Below are positions 12,166 to 19,180 of a stretch of DNA of 24,467 nt, piece by piece (the stretch's first letter is position 1; the number at the start of each line of letters is the position of its first letter). A program made the translations under genes and the position numbers. Below the pieces are notes generated by a model, which saw nothing but the letters and a program-made list of their open reading frames with translations, was not told where the DNA came from and did not search any database. Origin of the DNA: DATDUP01 sp035290345 (GTDB lineage: Bacteria; Patescibacteriota; Patescibacteriia; Magasanikbacterales; UBA922); assembly GCA_035290345.1 (NCBI GenBank), contig DATDUP010000034.1:1-24467 (forward strand). Reading direction: 5' to 3'.

Positions 12166-14638
12166 TCTCCTGTTACTTGGAGCAATGCTTTGCTTGGTGG
12201 CGCCCTGGCCGGTTCGAGCTGAAGATCGGCCGACCGAAGAACCCACTAACACAGAAGAACCAGCCGTGTTTGAGACCACGATTCCGGAAACAGATCCTAC
12301 CCCCGACAATACCTCAGCTATTCCGATCAATGCCGAAGTGACAGAAACAACAGAAAATACAGAAGAACCTACTGCTCCCGAAACGGAAACCCTGACCGAA
12401 GAAATTACAGAGTCAAAAACAACAACTGTCTTTGATACTCCTAAAGAACTAGAAACAGCAACAGAGCCGGGGTCTTTGCCTCCTACCGAGGGAATCACAG
12501 CCAGTGAACCACCATCAGAACTGTCCACGGAAGCAGACCTGTTTGAGACGTCCGCCTCTACCAGTAGCACTACCATGATAGCTGAGCCAGAGATTATCCC
12601 GACAGTAAATGTTTCCCTAAAAATTTTTGCTTTAGATCAGTATCTGATTCAATCGGATTGGGAAGTATCCGCCTGCCCCATCATCCCGGGCGCCACGACT
12701 ACGGCCCTCACCGCCTGGTGCGCCCTGGATCAAATTTCTCAAGCCTCTGGCTGGAAAATGGAACACTCAATTTTTGGCGAGGCTTTATTCATCTCCCGAA
12801 TCAACGATTTCAATGGTTCGGACGGAAATTGGTGGGCATTCTTTTTTAATCAAGAATTTTCCAACCTGGCTCTGAACCAAACCCTTCTGAATCCTAATGA
12901 TCAAATTTTACTTACTTATGGTGCCTTTCCATTACGCATTACCCCCTCTGACCCTGCCCCGCTATTAGACACAACCACCACGATCCAAATAGAAGAATTT
13001 GGCTTCTCCCCTCTGACCTGGGAACCGACCTGGCTAACCAGCAGCAGTACAACAATGGTGACAAACAATGTGCCAATGGGTACAGTCTCGGGAGAAGTCC
13101 AAATCAGAATCAATACTACTTCCACCCAAGAAATCACTTTTTCCAAAACCGGCTTCATCCCTGCTTCCATTCTCCTGTCCCCCATTTTACCCACCTCTAC
13201 TTCTGCTTCCAACACCGAGACTAAAGAAAATAATAATGAGGGCCAAACCCCAATTCCCAATGAAGAACCTAACCCTTTGCCTCCTCCCCCTAATTTGATC
13301 TCAGTAAATGAACTCTATAACACGGCTAACCGAATTTTGACTTTTCTTTCTTCCCAACAAGACGCTACTGGTAAAATCAACGAGGCGGGCATCAGTGATT
13401 GGTCAGCCATGTCTTTTGGGGCCAAGCAAATCTATGCGTCCACGATCAAACAAAACAGTCAATCCTTGACTGACTACCTAACTGACTACAAATTTGACTC
13501 AGCTACTGATCTTAATCTTTGTGCTGCTTATCCGCGCCACCTTTTGGCGTTCCAAGCCGCTGGCGTGCCTTCCAATCATCCTGCTTTCGTGTCGACTACA
13601 GTAAAAATGCAAGGTTGTTTCAAGGCTGACTCCTACGGGGAAGCGGGAATAAACGATGATGTCTTTGCCTTACTAGCTACATTGAGTCTGGATAGTACTA
13701 ATGAAGATCAAATCTCTTTACTGGAACAAACCATTTTACAAGATCAACAAATTGACGGCTCGTTTACTTGGAACGGTTGGCCTGGACCAGATATCACGGG
13801 AGCGGCTTTGGCGGCTCTCAAATATGCAAAAGACAAAGGGCGGGTGATTGATCACACCCACCTTGAACGAGCTAAACAGTATTTGAAAACCAGCCAATTA
13901 ACCGAAGGTGGCTGGGGGATGAACACAGCCGACGCTCTATCCACTAGCTGGGCAATGATGGGACTCATTGCTTTAGGTGAAAACCAGGAAGACTGGGTAA
14001 CCACTAACAATCACAATCCTTGGGAATACTTAGACAACCAAGTGACAGACTATGGTTACATCATCTCTCCCTGGACTAATGACATTGATTGGTTTGCTAC
14101 TAAACACGCCGTACCTGCGCTCCTCTCCCAGCCCTGGCCCATACTAATGAATGAGGATAGGGCATTAACCACTTTTATCGACAAACAAATCTCTTCCTCA
14201 CTTAGTTTAGAACCAGTGGCCAGCACTTCTCCTATCATAGTTGTCACGACCTCCACCCCGGAAATCATTTTAGAGACGGTGTCTACCACTCCTTCAACCA
14301 CGACTACGGTGATGAAATCAGAAATTTTGGAAATGACAGAAGAAGAAATGCCGGCCAAACTTTTACCTGGGCCACCCCTCCCGCCCCAAAAACAATTATC
14401 AGACATTGTTAATGCGGAAAAACAACCTCTAAAAAATAACCAGATAATGAATTCTATTTCCTTTTCAGCAATTTCTAATCAGTCTGATTCTTTACCAACC
14501 ATCTTGAATGCGGCCAGTTCCACCCTACCTCAAACTTCGCCCCGCGCCCTAGCGACCAATGTTTTTGAAGGTGCGGTGACTGTAGCCACCGGACTCGGAG
14601 CTTACTTAGTTTGGCGTCTAATCTCATCTCTGGTATAA
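12152..14638 (+). CDS. Large surface protein: DUF4430 domain plus alpha/alpha-barrel, transcobalamin/intrinsic factor-like
   Basis: The 828-residue protein starts with a signal peptide (MKKFNLLLLGAMLCLVAPWPVRA). Residues about 24-150 are a Glu/Thr/Pro-rich stalk. Residues 152-262 resemble DUF4430 (NDFNGSDGNWWAFFFNQEFSN, NPNDQILLTYG), with a nearby Cys pair (ACPIIP, WCALDQ). A beta-type domain follows to about 345, then another stalk. Residues about 383-670 look like an alpha/alpha toroid of the prenyltransferase/terpenoid-cyclase superfamily, with QQIDGSFTWNGWPGPDITGAAL and LTEGGWGMNTADALSTSWAM as repeat motifs and two Cys (LNLCAAYP, MQGCFK). A Pro/Thr linker and a C-terminal membrane helix (about 803-825) complete it. 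Intrinsic factor and transcobalamin combine the same two folds in the opposite order. B12 binding is inferred. Confidence 0.8.
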   Translation: MKKFNLLLLGAMLCLVAPWPVRAEDRPTEEPTNTEEPAVFETTIPETDPTPDNTSAIPINAEVTETTENTEEPTAPETETLTEEITESKTTTVFDTPKELETATEPGSLPPTEGITASEPPSELSTEADLFETSASTSSTTMIAEPEIIPTVNVSLKIFALDQYLIQSDWEVSACPIIPGATTTALTAWCALDQISQASGWKMEHSIFGEALFISRINDFNGSDGNWWAFFFNQEFSNLALNQTLLNPNDQILLTYGAFPLRITPSDPAPLLDTTTTIQIEEFGFSPLTWEPTWLTSSSTTMVTNNVPMGTVSGEVQIRINTTSTQEITFSKTGFIPASILLSPILPTSTSASNTETKENNNEGQTPIPNEEPNPLPPPPNLISVNELYNTANRILTFLSSQQDATGKINEAGISDWSAMSFGAKQIYASTIKQNSQSLTDYLTDYKFDSATDLNLCAAYPRHLLAFQAAGVPSNHPAFVSTTVKMQGCFKADSYGEAGINDDVFALLATLSLDSTNEDQISLLEQTILQDQQIDGSFTWNGWPGPDITGAALAALKYAKDKGRVIDHTHLERAKQYLKTSQLTEGGWGMNTADALSTSWAMMGLIALGENQEDWVTTNNHNPWEYLDNQVTDYGYIISPWTNDIDWFATKHAVPALLSQPWPILMNEDRALTTFIDKQISSSLSLEPVASTSPIIVVTTSTPEIILETVSTTPSTTTTVMKSEILEMTEEEMPAKLLPGPPLPPQKQLSDIVNAEKQPLKNNQIMNSISFSAISNQSDSLPTILNAASSTLPQTSPRALATNVFEGAVTVATGLGAYLVWRLISSLV

Positions 14639-14650
14639 TGACTCCGACCT

Positions 14651-15043
14651 ATGAAAAAAATCTCTCTCCTTATCGTTCTCTTCCCCCTCTTACTCCTCAA
14701 TACAGGCTGTGGTTGGAATAATTCCAATCCGGAAATACCACCCACTTCTTTAGTGGATTTTACCTTGTCTATTCAGAAATCTGCTGATAATGAGCGTCTA
14801 ATAAACGTCCAGGCTGAATCACCGACTACGTTGGGAGAATTATTGAAAAAATCACAATTGGACTATGGTTTTGGTTCAAAAAAAGGGTGGCAAACTCTAA
14901 CCCATTGTGACCAAGTGATTTCTACCGCCAGTAAACAATGGCATATTTATATTAATGATCAATTAGCTTCCGTACCCGACCTGGACCAATTAGTCATTTC
15001 CAACCAGGATGAAATAAAAATAACATATGAAGAAAAACAATAA
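14651..15043 (+). CDS. DUF4430-like lipoprotein
   Basis: The product has 130 residues. It begins with a lipoprotein signal peptide (MKKISLLIVLFPLLLLNTGC), with the lipobox ending at Cys 20. After a short linker the remaining 100 residues follow the DUF4430 pattern: TTLGELLKKSQLDYGFG, a central segment containing LTHCDQVI, then KQWHIYINDQLASV and ISNQDEIKITYEE at the end. It would be a lipid-anchored protein on the outer face of the membrane. It starts 12 nt after the large barrel protein and its last 17 nt overlap the membrane-protein gene, so it belongs to the cobalamin-riboswitch operon. It may be the small B12-binding partner that hands ligand to the transporter, which is inference. Confidence 0.78.
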   Translation: MKKISLLIVLFPLLLLNTGCGWNNSNPEIPPTSLVDFTLSIQKSADNERLINVQAESPTTLGELLKKSQLDYGFGSKKGWQTLTHCDQVISTASKQWHIYINDQLASVPDLDQLVISNQDEIKITYEEKQ

Positions 15044-15569
15044 CTCACTCCTCATTGTCCTTCTGATCATCTTGGGGATTTTTTCCCGCCTCCTCCCCCA
15101 CCCGGCTAATTTCACCCCCTTAGCGGCGATTGCTCTCTTTTCCGGCTTATATCTCCCTCATAAACGCTTTATTTTTCTTCCCCTGATCGCTATGCTGATC
15201 AGCGACCTGTTCATTGGTTTGTATCATCCCGCAATCATGGCTAGCGTATATCTTGGTTTTTTATTCTCTGGCTTGATTGGCTACCACCTAAGAACTCGCA
15301 AAACTATATTGAATATTGGCCTAGGGACAATCACCGGATCTCTCTCTTTCTTTTTTCTGACTAATCTAGCGGTTTGGTTCTGGGGTAATTTATACCCCCT
15401 TTCCTTCGCTGGCCTAAGCCAATGTTTTGTCTTAGCCGTGCCTTTCTTCCGCCACACCTTGGCTGGTGATCTTTTTTATACAACCATCCTAGTTGGTGGT
15501 TTTGAATTCTTCCTGGCCTATCAACAAAAAAAGAAGCTGGCCGTCAACCAATCTTCTTTCTCCTCCTGA
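15027..15569 (+). CDS. DUF6580-type integral membrane protein, possible ECF S component-like transporter
   Basis: The 180-residue protein is mostly hydrophobic, with about five or six membrane segments: residues about 7-22, 30-48, 50-64, 68-86, 95-117 and 145-165. The pattern RLLPHPANFTPLAAIALFSG, then LIAMLISDLFIGLYHP, and later FRHTLAGDLFYTTILVGG is that of the DUF6580 family of putative transporters, which resembles the S components of ECF importers in size and topology. It overlaps the lipoprotein gene by 17 nt and is the last gene of the operon. It is the natural candidate for the membrane permease of a B12 uptake system. No ECF ATPase or T component lies in the window. Family call is fairly sure; substrate is inferred from the riboswitch. 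Confidence 0.75.
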   Translation: MKKNNNSLLIVLLIILGIFSRLLPHPANFTPLAAIALFSGLYLPHKRFIFLPLIAMLISDLFIGLYHPAIMASVYLGFLFSGLIGYHLRTRKTILNIGLGTITGSLSFFFLTNLAVWFWGNLYPLSFAGLSQCFVLAVPFFRHTLAGDLFYTTILVGGFEFFLAYQQKKKLAVNQSSFSS

Positions 15570-15573
15570 TCTC

Positions 15574-16662
15574 TTATTTCAACAAGAAGGAGACAATTTC
15601 CAAAATCTCTTCTTTCTTGGCCGGAGGTAAAACTTTTTTTAATCCTTCGCCCATCTGAAACATTCTTTCTTTGTCTGCCAAAAGCTCTCTAATGGTCCGC
15701 GCCAACAGATTACCATCCGCCGTGCGTTCATCCAACACTTCTACCACTCCGGCTTGGGCTAAAAATTTGACGTTTTCTTCTTGGTGCCCGGGCTTGGGGA
15801 TGAGGATGGCCGGCTTTCCCAACGCGGCCAATTCCGAGAGAGTCCCAAAACCGCCTCGAGCGATAACCAAATCCGCAACCGCATAAGCTAAAGGCATTTC
15901 TTTTCCTAAAAACTGATGAACTTGATAATAGGGAAAATGCTTGACTGCCCGCTCCACTAAATCTTGTGGCCGTTCTCGGCCCGACAAATGCACAACCTGA
16001 CAAAAACCGACTAAGTGTTGAACAGCTTGAATCATCAATAAATTGACGCGCATTGATCCCGTGCCTCCCCCCAAAGCCAAAACCACTGGCTCTTTTTCCG
16101 GCAAACGAAAAGCTTTCAAACCAGCTGTCCTTTCTCCCTGTAACACCAGAGAACGAACTGGATTGCCAAGCCAAAAGGTCTTTTTTGCGGAAAACAATTT
16201 TACGCTCGGTTTCAGAGCCGTGGTAATTACTCGAGCCAAAGGAGCCATCATCTGGTTGGCTAAACCCACTACCACATCCTGTTGATGAACCCAAGTAGGG
16301 ATACCAAACAACCATGCTGCCCAATGTACAGGGACAGAAACAAAACCGCCGGCTGATACGCAAAAATCAGGGGTCTGGCGATAGATAATAAATAGAGATT
16401 GAAAAAAACCGAAAATTATTTTGAATATGTCGGTCACATTCCAAAAGGAAAGATAACGGCGTAATTTTCCTGAGGCAATAGTCAAAAACGCAATTCCAGC
16501 ATCGGTAATCAGGGACTTTTCTGGACCGTTCTTTGTCCCTACCCAAATAAACTCTGCTTCTGGATATTCCTCTTTCAAATATTCGTGAACGGCTAAAAGC
16601 GGAGTCACTGGACCAAGAGTACCACCGCCAGAAAACAATACTTTAATTTTTCTCTTCGACAT
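15574..16662 (-). CDS. murG: UDP-N-acetylglucosamine--N-acetylmuramyl-(pentapeptide) pyrophosphoryl-undecaprenol GlcNAc transferase MurG
   Basis: The 362-residue protein is a GT-B family 28 enzyme. The N-terminal glycine loop reads LFSGGGTLGPVTPLLAV. Later come CVSAGGFVSVPVHWAA, PTWVHQQD, VVLALGGGTGSMRVN and, in the C-terminal donor-binding half, DLVIARGGFGTLSELAALGKPAILIPKPGHQEENV. MurG adds GlcNAc to lipid I to make lipid II on the cytoplasmic membrane face. The usual GGTGGHxxP loop is GGTLGPVTP here, so the conserved His is replaced by Pro. I believe similar loops occur in other CPR MurG proteins, but this needs alignment. The gene overlaps the end of ftsW by 20 nt and its stop is 4 nt from the convergent DUF6580 gene. 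Confidence 0.93.
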   Translation of the reverse strand: MSKRKIKVLFSGGGTLGPVTPLLAVHEYLKEEYPEAEFIWVGTKNGPEKSLITDAGIAFLTIASGKLRRYLSFWNVTDIFKIIFGFFQSLFIIYRQTPDFCVSAGGFVSVPVHWAAWLFGIPTWVHQQDVVVGLANQMMAPLARVITTALKPSVKLFSAKKTFWLGNPVRSLVLQGERTAGLKAFRLPEKEPVVLALGGGTGSMRVNLLMIQAVQHLVGFCQVVHLSGRERPQDLVERAVKHFPYYQVHQFLGKEMPLAYAVADLVIARGGFGTLSELAALGKPAILIPKPGHQEENVKFLAQAGVVEVLDERTADGNLLARTIRELLADKERMFQMGEGLKKVLPPAKKEEILEIVSFLLK

Positions 16663-17758
16663 ATTTACTAATATTGATCAAAATGCCCACTGCTGCCATC
16701 CCCAACATCAACGCCGTGCCACCATGACTGACAAAAGGCAGAGGTACGCCAGTTAACGGCATTATACCGACCATGGCGCCAATATTCAAGAAGGATTGAA
16801 GAACCAGCCAGACAATCAAGCCTCCCGCCAACAGTCGAGAAAATTGATCCGGAGCATTTTTTACCAATCGCAAACCACGCTGGACAATAAGGACCAAAAG
16901 AATAATCAAACCGACCGCAAAGATCAAACCCATCTCTTCGGCAATAATAGCATAGATGCTGTCAGCGGAAACTTCCGGTAAATATTGAAACTTCTGCATG
17001 GATCGGCCCAAACCTCGACCGAAAACACCACCAGAGCCAATCGCTAAAAGGGCTTGATTGATATGATATCCAACGCCCTGAGGATCCAACTCTGGATGGA
17101 GAAAAGTCATGAACCGAGCGGCTCGATACGGAGCGCTGGCGATCATGGCTGCTAAACCCGCAATACCTACTGCTGCTAGGCCAAACAAATGGGCCAAACG
17201 AGCACCGCCAATAAACAACAGACTGAATAAAATAGCAAACAAGATGGAAACTGTTCCGATATCTGGCTGTAAAATCACTAAAATAATTGGAATTAATCCC
17301 AAACCCAAAGGCCAAAGAAACCCTTTTTTCAAATCCCAAATCTCGCGGCCTTTTTCCGACAATTGAGCGGCGATAAACACCACCAGAGCTAGTTTGGCGA
17401 ATTCCGCGGGCTGGAAAGAAAAACCCCAAATATTCAGCCAACTCCTGGCCTGAGTACCATAATCCGAACCAAATCCAGGGATGAAAACTGCTAACAAAAG
17501 CAGGAGAGAGAAGATAAAAAAAGGCAAAGCGACACGTTTCAACCAATAATAATGAACCTTCGCAAAGATATAGAATAAACACAAACCCGGCAAAACCCCC
17601 AACAACAACTGGCGTTTGATAAAGAAAAACTTATCACCAAAATTTTCATGCGCCACGGCCACACTGGCCGAGGTTAACATAATTAATCCAAATCCTAGCC
17701 AGACCGCAAAACAACCAAGCAAAAAATAGTCGGCTGACTGAGACGCTTCTTTTCTCAT
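16643..17758 (-). CDS. ftsW: Peptidoglycan glycosyltransferase FtsW (SEDS family)
   Basis: The 371-residue protein has about ten membrane segments and SEDS signatures: LIMLTSASVAVA near the start, GSDYGTQARSWLNI, FQPAEFAKLALVVF, ILQPDIGTVSILFAIL, GYHINQALLAIGSGGVFGRGLG, QKFQYLPEVSADSIYAIIAEEMG and GVPLPFVSHGGTALMLGMAAVG. SEDS proteins polymerise lipid II, FtsW at the division septum. FtsW is favoured over RodA because it runs directly into murG, as in dcw clusters. The 120-residue membrane protein gene lies 1 nt upstream. The start has no SD. Confidence 0.94.
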   Translation of the reverse strand: MRKEASQSADYFLLGCFAVWLGFGLIMLTSASVAVAHENFGDKFFFIKRQLLLGVLPGLCLFYIFAKVHYYWLKRVALPFFIFSLLLLLAVFIPGFGSDYGTQARSWLNIWGFSFQPAEFAKLALVVFIAAQLSEKGREIWDLKKGFLWPLGLGLIPIILVILQPDIGTVSILFAILFSLLFIGGARLAHLFGLAAVGIAGLAAMIASAPYRAARFMTFLHPELDPQGVGYHINQALLAIGSGGVFGRGLGRSMQKFQYLPEVSADSIYAIIAEEMGLIFAVGLIILLVLIVQRGLRLVKNAPDQFSRLLAGGLIVWLVLQSFLNIGAMVGIMPLTGVPLPFVSHGGTALMLGMAAVGILINISKYVEEKN

Positions 17759-17759
17759 C

Positions 17760-18122
17760 TTAAACGTTTAAAAATATTAACAAGGAAGCGATAATCGCCA
17801 AAAAGACATGACCAAGCAGAGTGGTCCCGTTCAAGACATAAGCGGAAAATCGATCCCGACGAAAAAGCCACCAGCCGAGAAAACCATTGATTAATAAAAT
17901 TCCTATCCCCCCTAATGGCAGATAAATGATCTTCCACCATTCGCCCACGTAGTCAACACCAAACAAAATATTATAATGCAAAAAAATTAACTCTTCCTGC
18001 GGTCGAATTTCCCAAAAAAGCCAAACGAATAAAAACAAATCTATCAACAATGAAAGAACCAGGGAAACTAAATTCGGCCAGGCCCGAAAATATAATTTTA
18101 AAGGATAGAATTTACTAGACAT
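17760..18122 (-). CDS. Membrane protein of unknown function upstream of ftsW
   Basis: The 120-residue protein has three probable membrane segments: about residues 17-37 (LVSLVLSLLIDLFLFVWLFW), 67-88 (YLPLGGIGILLINGFLGWWLF) and 97-118 (LNGTTLLGHVFLAIIASLLIF). A basic RRDR loop lies between the second and third. The first loop, about 38-65, carries Trp, Tyr and acidic residues (RPQEELIFLHYNILFGVDYVGEWW). I do not recognise a family. It is 5 nt downstream of the NifU-like gene and its stop is 1 nt before the ftsW start, so it is cotranscribed with ftsW and murG. A link to cell-envelope synthesis is plausible from position alone. Confidence 0.8.
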   Translation of the reverse strand: MSSKFYPLKLYFRAWPNLVSLVLSLLIDLFLFVWLFWEIRPQEELIFLHYNILFGVDYVGEWWKIIYLPLGGIGILLINGFLGWWLFRRDRFSAYVLNGTTLLGHVFLAIIASLLIFLNV

Positions 18123-18127
18123 AAAAA

Positions 18128-18367
18128 CTAATCATTGGAAGCGATTACTTCTTTGACTTCAGGCAGGCCATTCAATAATTGATGTTTTACCAAATCGGCA
18201 AAGGTCAAATCAGCTAATGGGCAACCCGCGCAAGTGCCGGTTAATTTTAACTCCACCCGGCCATTCCCTTCTGCCACCCCCACCACGTCTATACCTCCGC
18301 CGTGTGCCTCCAAACTAGGCCTAATTTCCTGGTCAATAAATTTTTCTACTTTCTCTTTAAAACTCAT
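18128..18367 (-). CDS. NifU C-terminal-like Fe-S scaffold protein
   Basis: The 79-residue protein is a stand-alone NifU C-terminal (Nfu) domain: VEKFIDQEIRPSLEAHGGGIDVVGV, RVELKLTGTCAGCPLADLT with the CxxC that binds a shared cluster, and a final helix (FADLVKHQLL) plus LPEVKEV. Nfu proteins assemble or carry Fe-S clusters to target enzymes. Radical-SAM RlmN in this window is one possible client. The gene heads the operon with the membrane protein, ftsW and murG. Its minus-strand promoter has its -10 only 9 nt from the ATG, so the message is probably leaderless. Confidence 0.93.
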   Translation of the reverse strand: MSFKEKVEKFIDQEIRPSLEAHGGGIDVVGVAEGNGRVELKLTGTCAGCPLADLTFADLVKHQLLNGLPEVKEVIASND

Positions 18368-18376
18368 ATTAGCCTA

Positions 18377-18405
18377 ATTATACCCGACTAAACCTGGCTT
18401 GACAA
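18377..18405 (-). promoter_or_regulatory. Promoter of the nifU-like/ftsW/murG operon, predicted leaderless
   Basis: Minus-strand TTGTCA (18400-18405), a 17-nt spacer and a perfect TATAAT (18377-18382), 9 nt before ATG 18367. Its -35 overlaps that of the rpmA promoter by five bases. Confidence 0.75.
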
Positions 18406-18427
18406 GAAAAAATACCAGCGCTATAAT
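18399..18427 (+). promoter_or_regulatory. rpmA: Consensus promoter of rpmA
   Basis: A perfect TTGACA (18399-18404), a 17-nt spacer and a perfect TATAAT (18422-18427). Start near 18434 would give a leader of about 77 nt, with GCCT..AGGC pairing possible at about 18460-18476. No SD is next to ATG 18511. This looks like a strong promoter, as expected for a ribosomal protein. Confidence 0.85.
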
Positions 18428-18510
18428 ACGCCCACTAATTAAAGGAAATGGTTAGCGACGGGCCTGGCGAGGAGGCAGGAACGGACAGCTTTAAAGCAAT
18501 ACTGTAAAGT

Positions 18511-18795
18511 ATGGCTCATAAAAAGGCGGGTGGCTCGACTAGGCTTGGCCGAGACTCTCAACCGCAATACCTCGGCACCAAAATCGCCGACGGTCAACCA
18601 GTCAAAGCCGGCGGCATCATTGTCCGCCAACGTGGTACTAAAATCCATCCGGGAAAAAATGTAAAACGCGGCACCGATGACACTCTCTTCGCTATCTGCG
18701 CTGGTACGGTCAAATTCACGAAGAAAAAACGTATCCGCTTTGATCGCACGCTGAGACCAGCGACTTACGCTAATGTCATTCCAGTAAAGAAATAA
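18511..18795 (+). CDS. rpmA: 50S ribosomal protein L27
   Basis: The 94-residue protein is L27 from end to end: MAHKKAGGSTRLGRDSQPQYLGTK, GGIIVRQRGTKIHPG, RGTDDTLFAICAGTVKFTKK and a basic tail. The N-terminus begins directly with MAHKKAGGS, so there is no cleavable extension of the Firmicutes type. L27 reaches to the peptidyl transferase centre. The common partner rplU (L21) is not next to it; the gene stands alone between its own strong promoter and a terminator. The leader of about 77 nt contrasts with the leaderless core genes nearby. Confidence 0.97.
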   Translation: MAHKKAGGSTRLGRDSQPQYLGTKIADGQPVKAGGIIVRQRGTKIHPGKNVKRGTDDTLFAICAGTVKFTKKKRIRFDRTLRPATYANVIPVKK

Positions 18796-18823
18796 AAAAA
18801 AGACCCCCAACCAGGGGGTTTTC
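18793..18823 (+). terminator. rpmA: Intrinsic terminator of rpmA, bidirectional
   Basis: ACCCCC (18803-18808) pairs with GGGGGT (18814-18819) around AACCA and is followed by TTTTC. On the minus strand the same stem is followed by TCTTTTTTTT, so it can also end the 18898-19155 gene. Confidence 0.9.
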
Positions 18824-18842
18824 TTTATTCATAATATTGTGT

Positions 18843-18878
18843 TGGTTGCCCGCCCGGTCTTTTCCGAGCGGGCAACCA
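18843..18878. repeat. Perfect 11-bp inverted repeat / hairpin
   Basis: TGGTTGCCCGC (18843-18853) is the exact complement of GCGGGCAACCA (18868-18878), with a further CGG/CCG pairing inside and a TCTTTT loop. There is no T-run next to it. It lies about 20 nt beyond the stop of the minus-strand orphan gene and just before the shared terminator, so it is probably a 3' UTR structure. Confidence 0.75.
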
Positions 18879-18897
18879 GACTACCAGAGTCCCCTTT

Positions 18898-19155
18898 CTA
18901 GCAGGGGATGACATGCACCTCGTCCCCTTCCAGCGCGGGGATCGCGGCCAGACTCCCGGCACAACGGATCTCCAAGGATCCGTCAGCACACGGCACGGTG
19001 ACCAACCGCAAATCCGTATCCGGGAAATACCCGGCCGGCGGGGTGACACACACTTCCCCAGCTGCCGAGATGCCTTCCACCAGCCATCCCTCCCGAGCCC
19101 TGTCCACCAGGACATCGCCAGTCTTCAGTTCCCTCCAAACTTTTTCCGTAATCAT
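18898..19155 (-). CDS. Small soluble protein of unknown function (SD-led, GC-rich orphan)
   Basis: The 85-residue protein starts at ATG 19155, fixed by GGAGGG five bases upstream; an in-frame ATG at 19299 would need to read through the promoter. It begins MITEKVWRELKTGDVLVDRA. Alternating hydrophobic stretches (GWLVEGISAAGEVCVTPPAG, LRLVTVPCADGSLEIRCAG, DEVHVIPC) suggest a small beta-barrel-like fold, with four Cys. I do not recognise the family. Third positions are strongly G or C, unlike rpmA or the HELSH gene. Promoter, SD, 3' hairpin and shared terminator make it a self-contained unit, like the genes at 2205, 6935 and 7927. Confidence 0.65.
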   Translation of the reverse strand: MITEKVWRELKTGDVLVDRAREGWLVEGISAAGEVCVTPPAGYFPDTDLRLVTVPCADGSLEIRCAGSLAAIPALEGDEVHVIPC

Positions 19156-19160
19156 GTTTT

Positions 19161-19166
19161 CCCTCC
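19161..19166 (-). promoter_or_regulatory. Strong Shine-Dalgarno site (GGAGGG)
   Basis: GGAGGG on the minus strand, 5 nt before ATG 19155. It decides the start of the 85-residue orphan. Confidence 0.75.
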
Positions 19167-19180
19167 AAAAAGTTGGGGAT

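Noticed and set aside
12136..12576. Minus-strand 146-codon frame rich in Ser and Val
   Set aside because: It is the complement of the Glu/Thr-rich stalk of the barrel protein; low complexity keeps antisense frames open.
15728..16363. Minus-strand 211-codon frame inside murG
   Set aside because: It is a shifted frame of murG with no family signature and no start signals.
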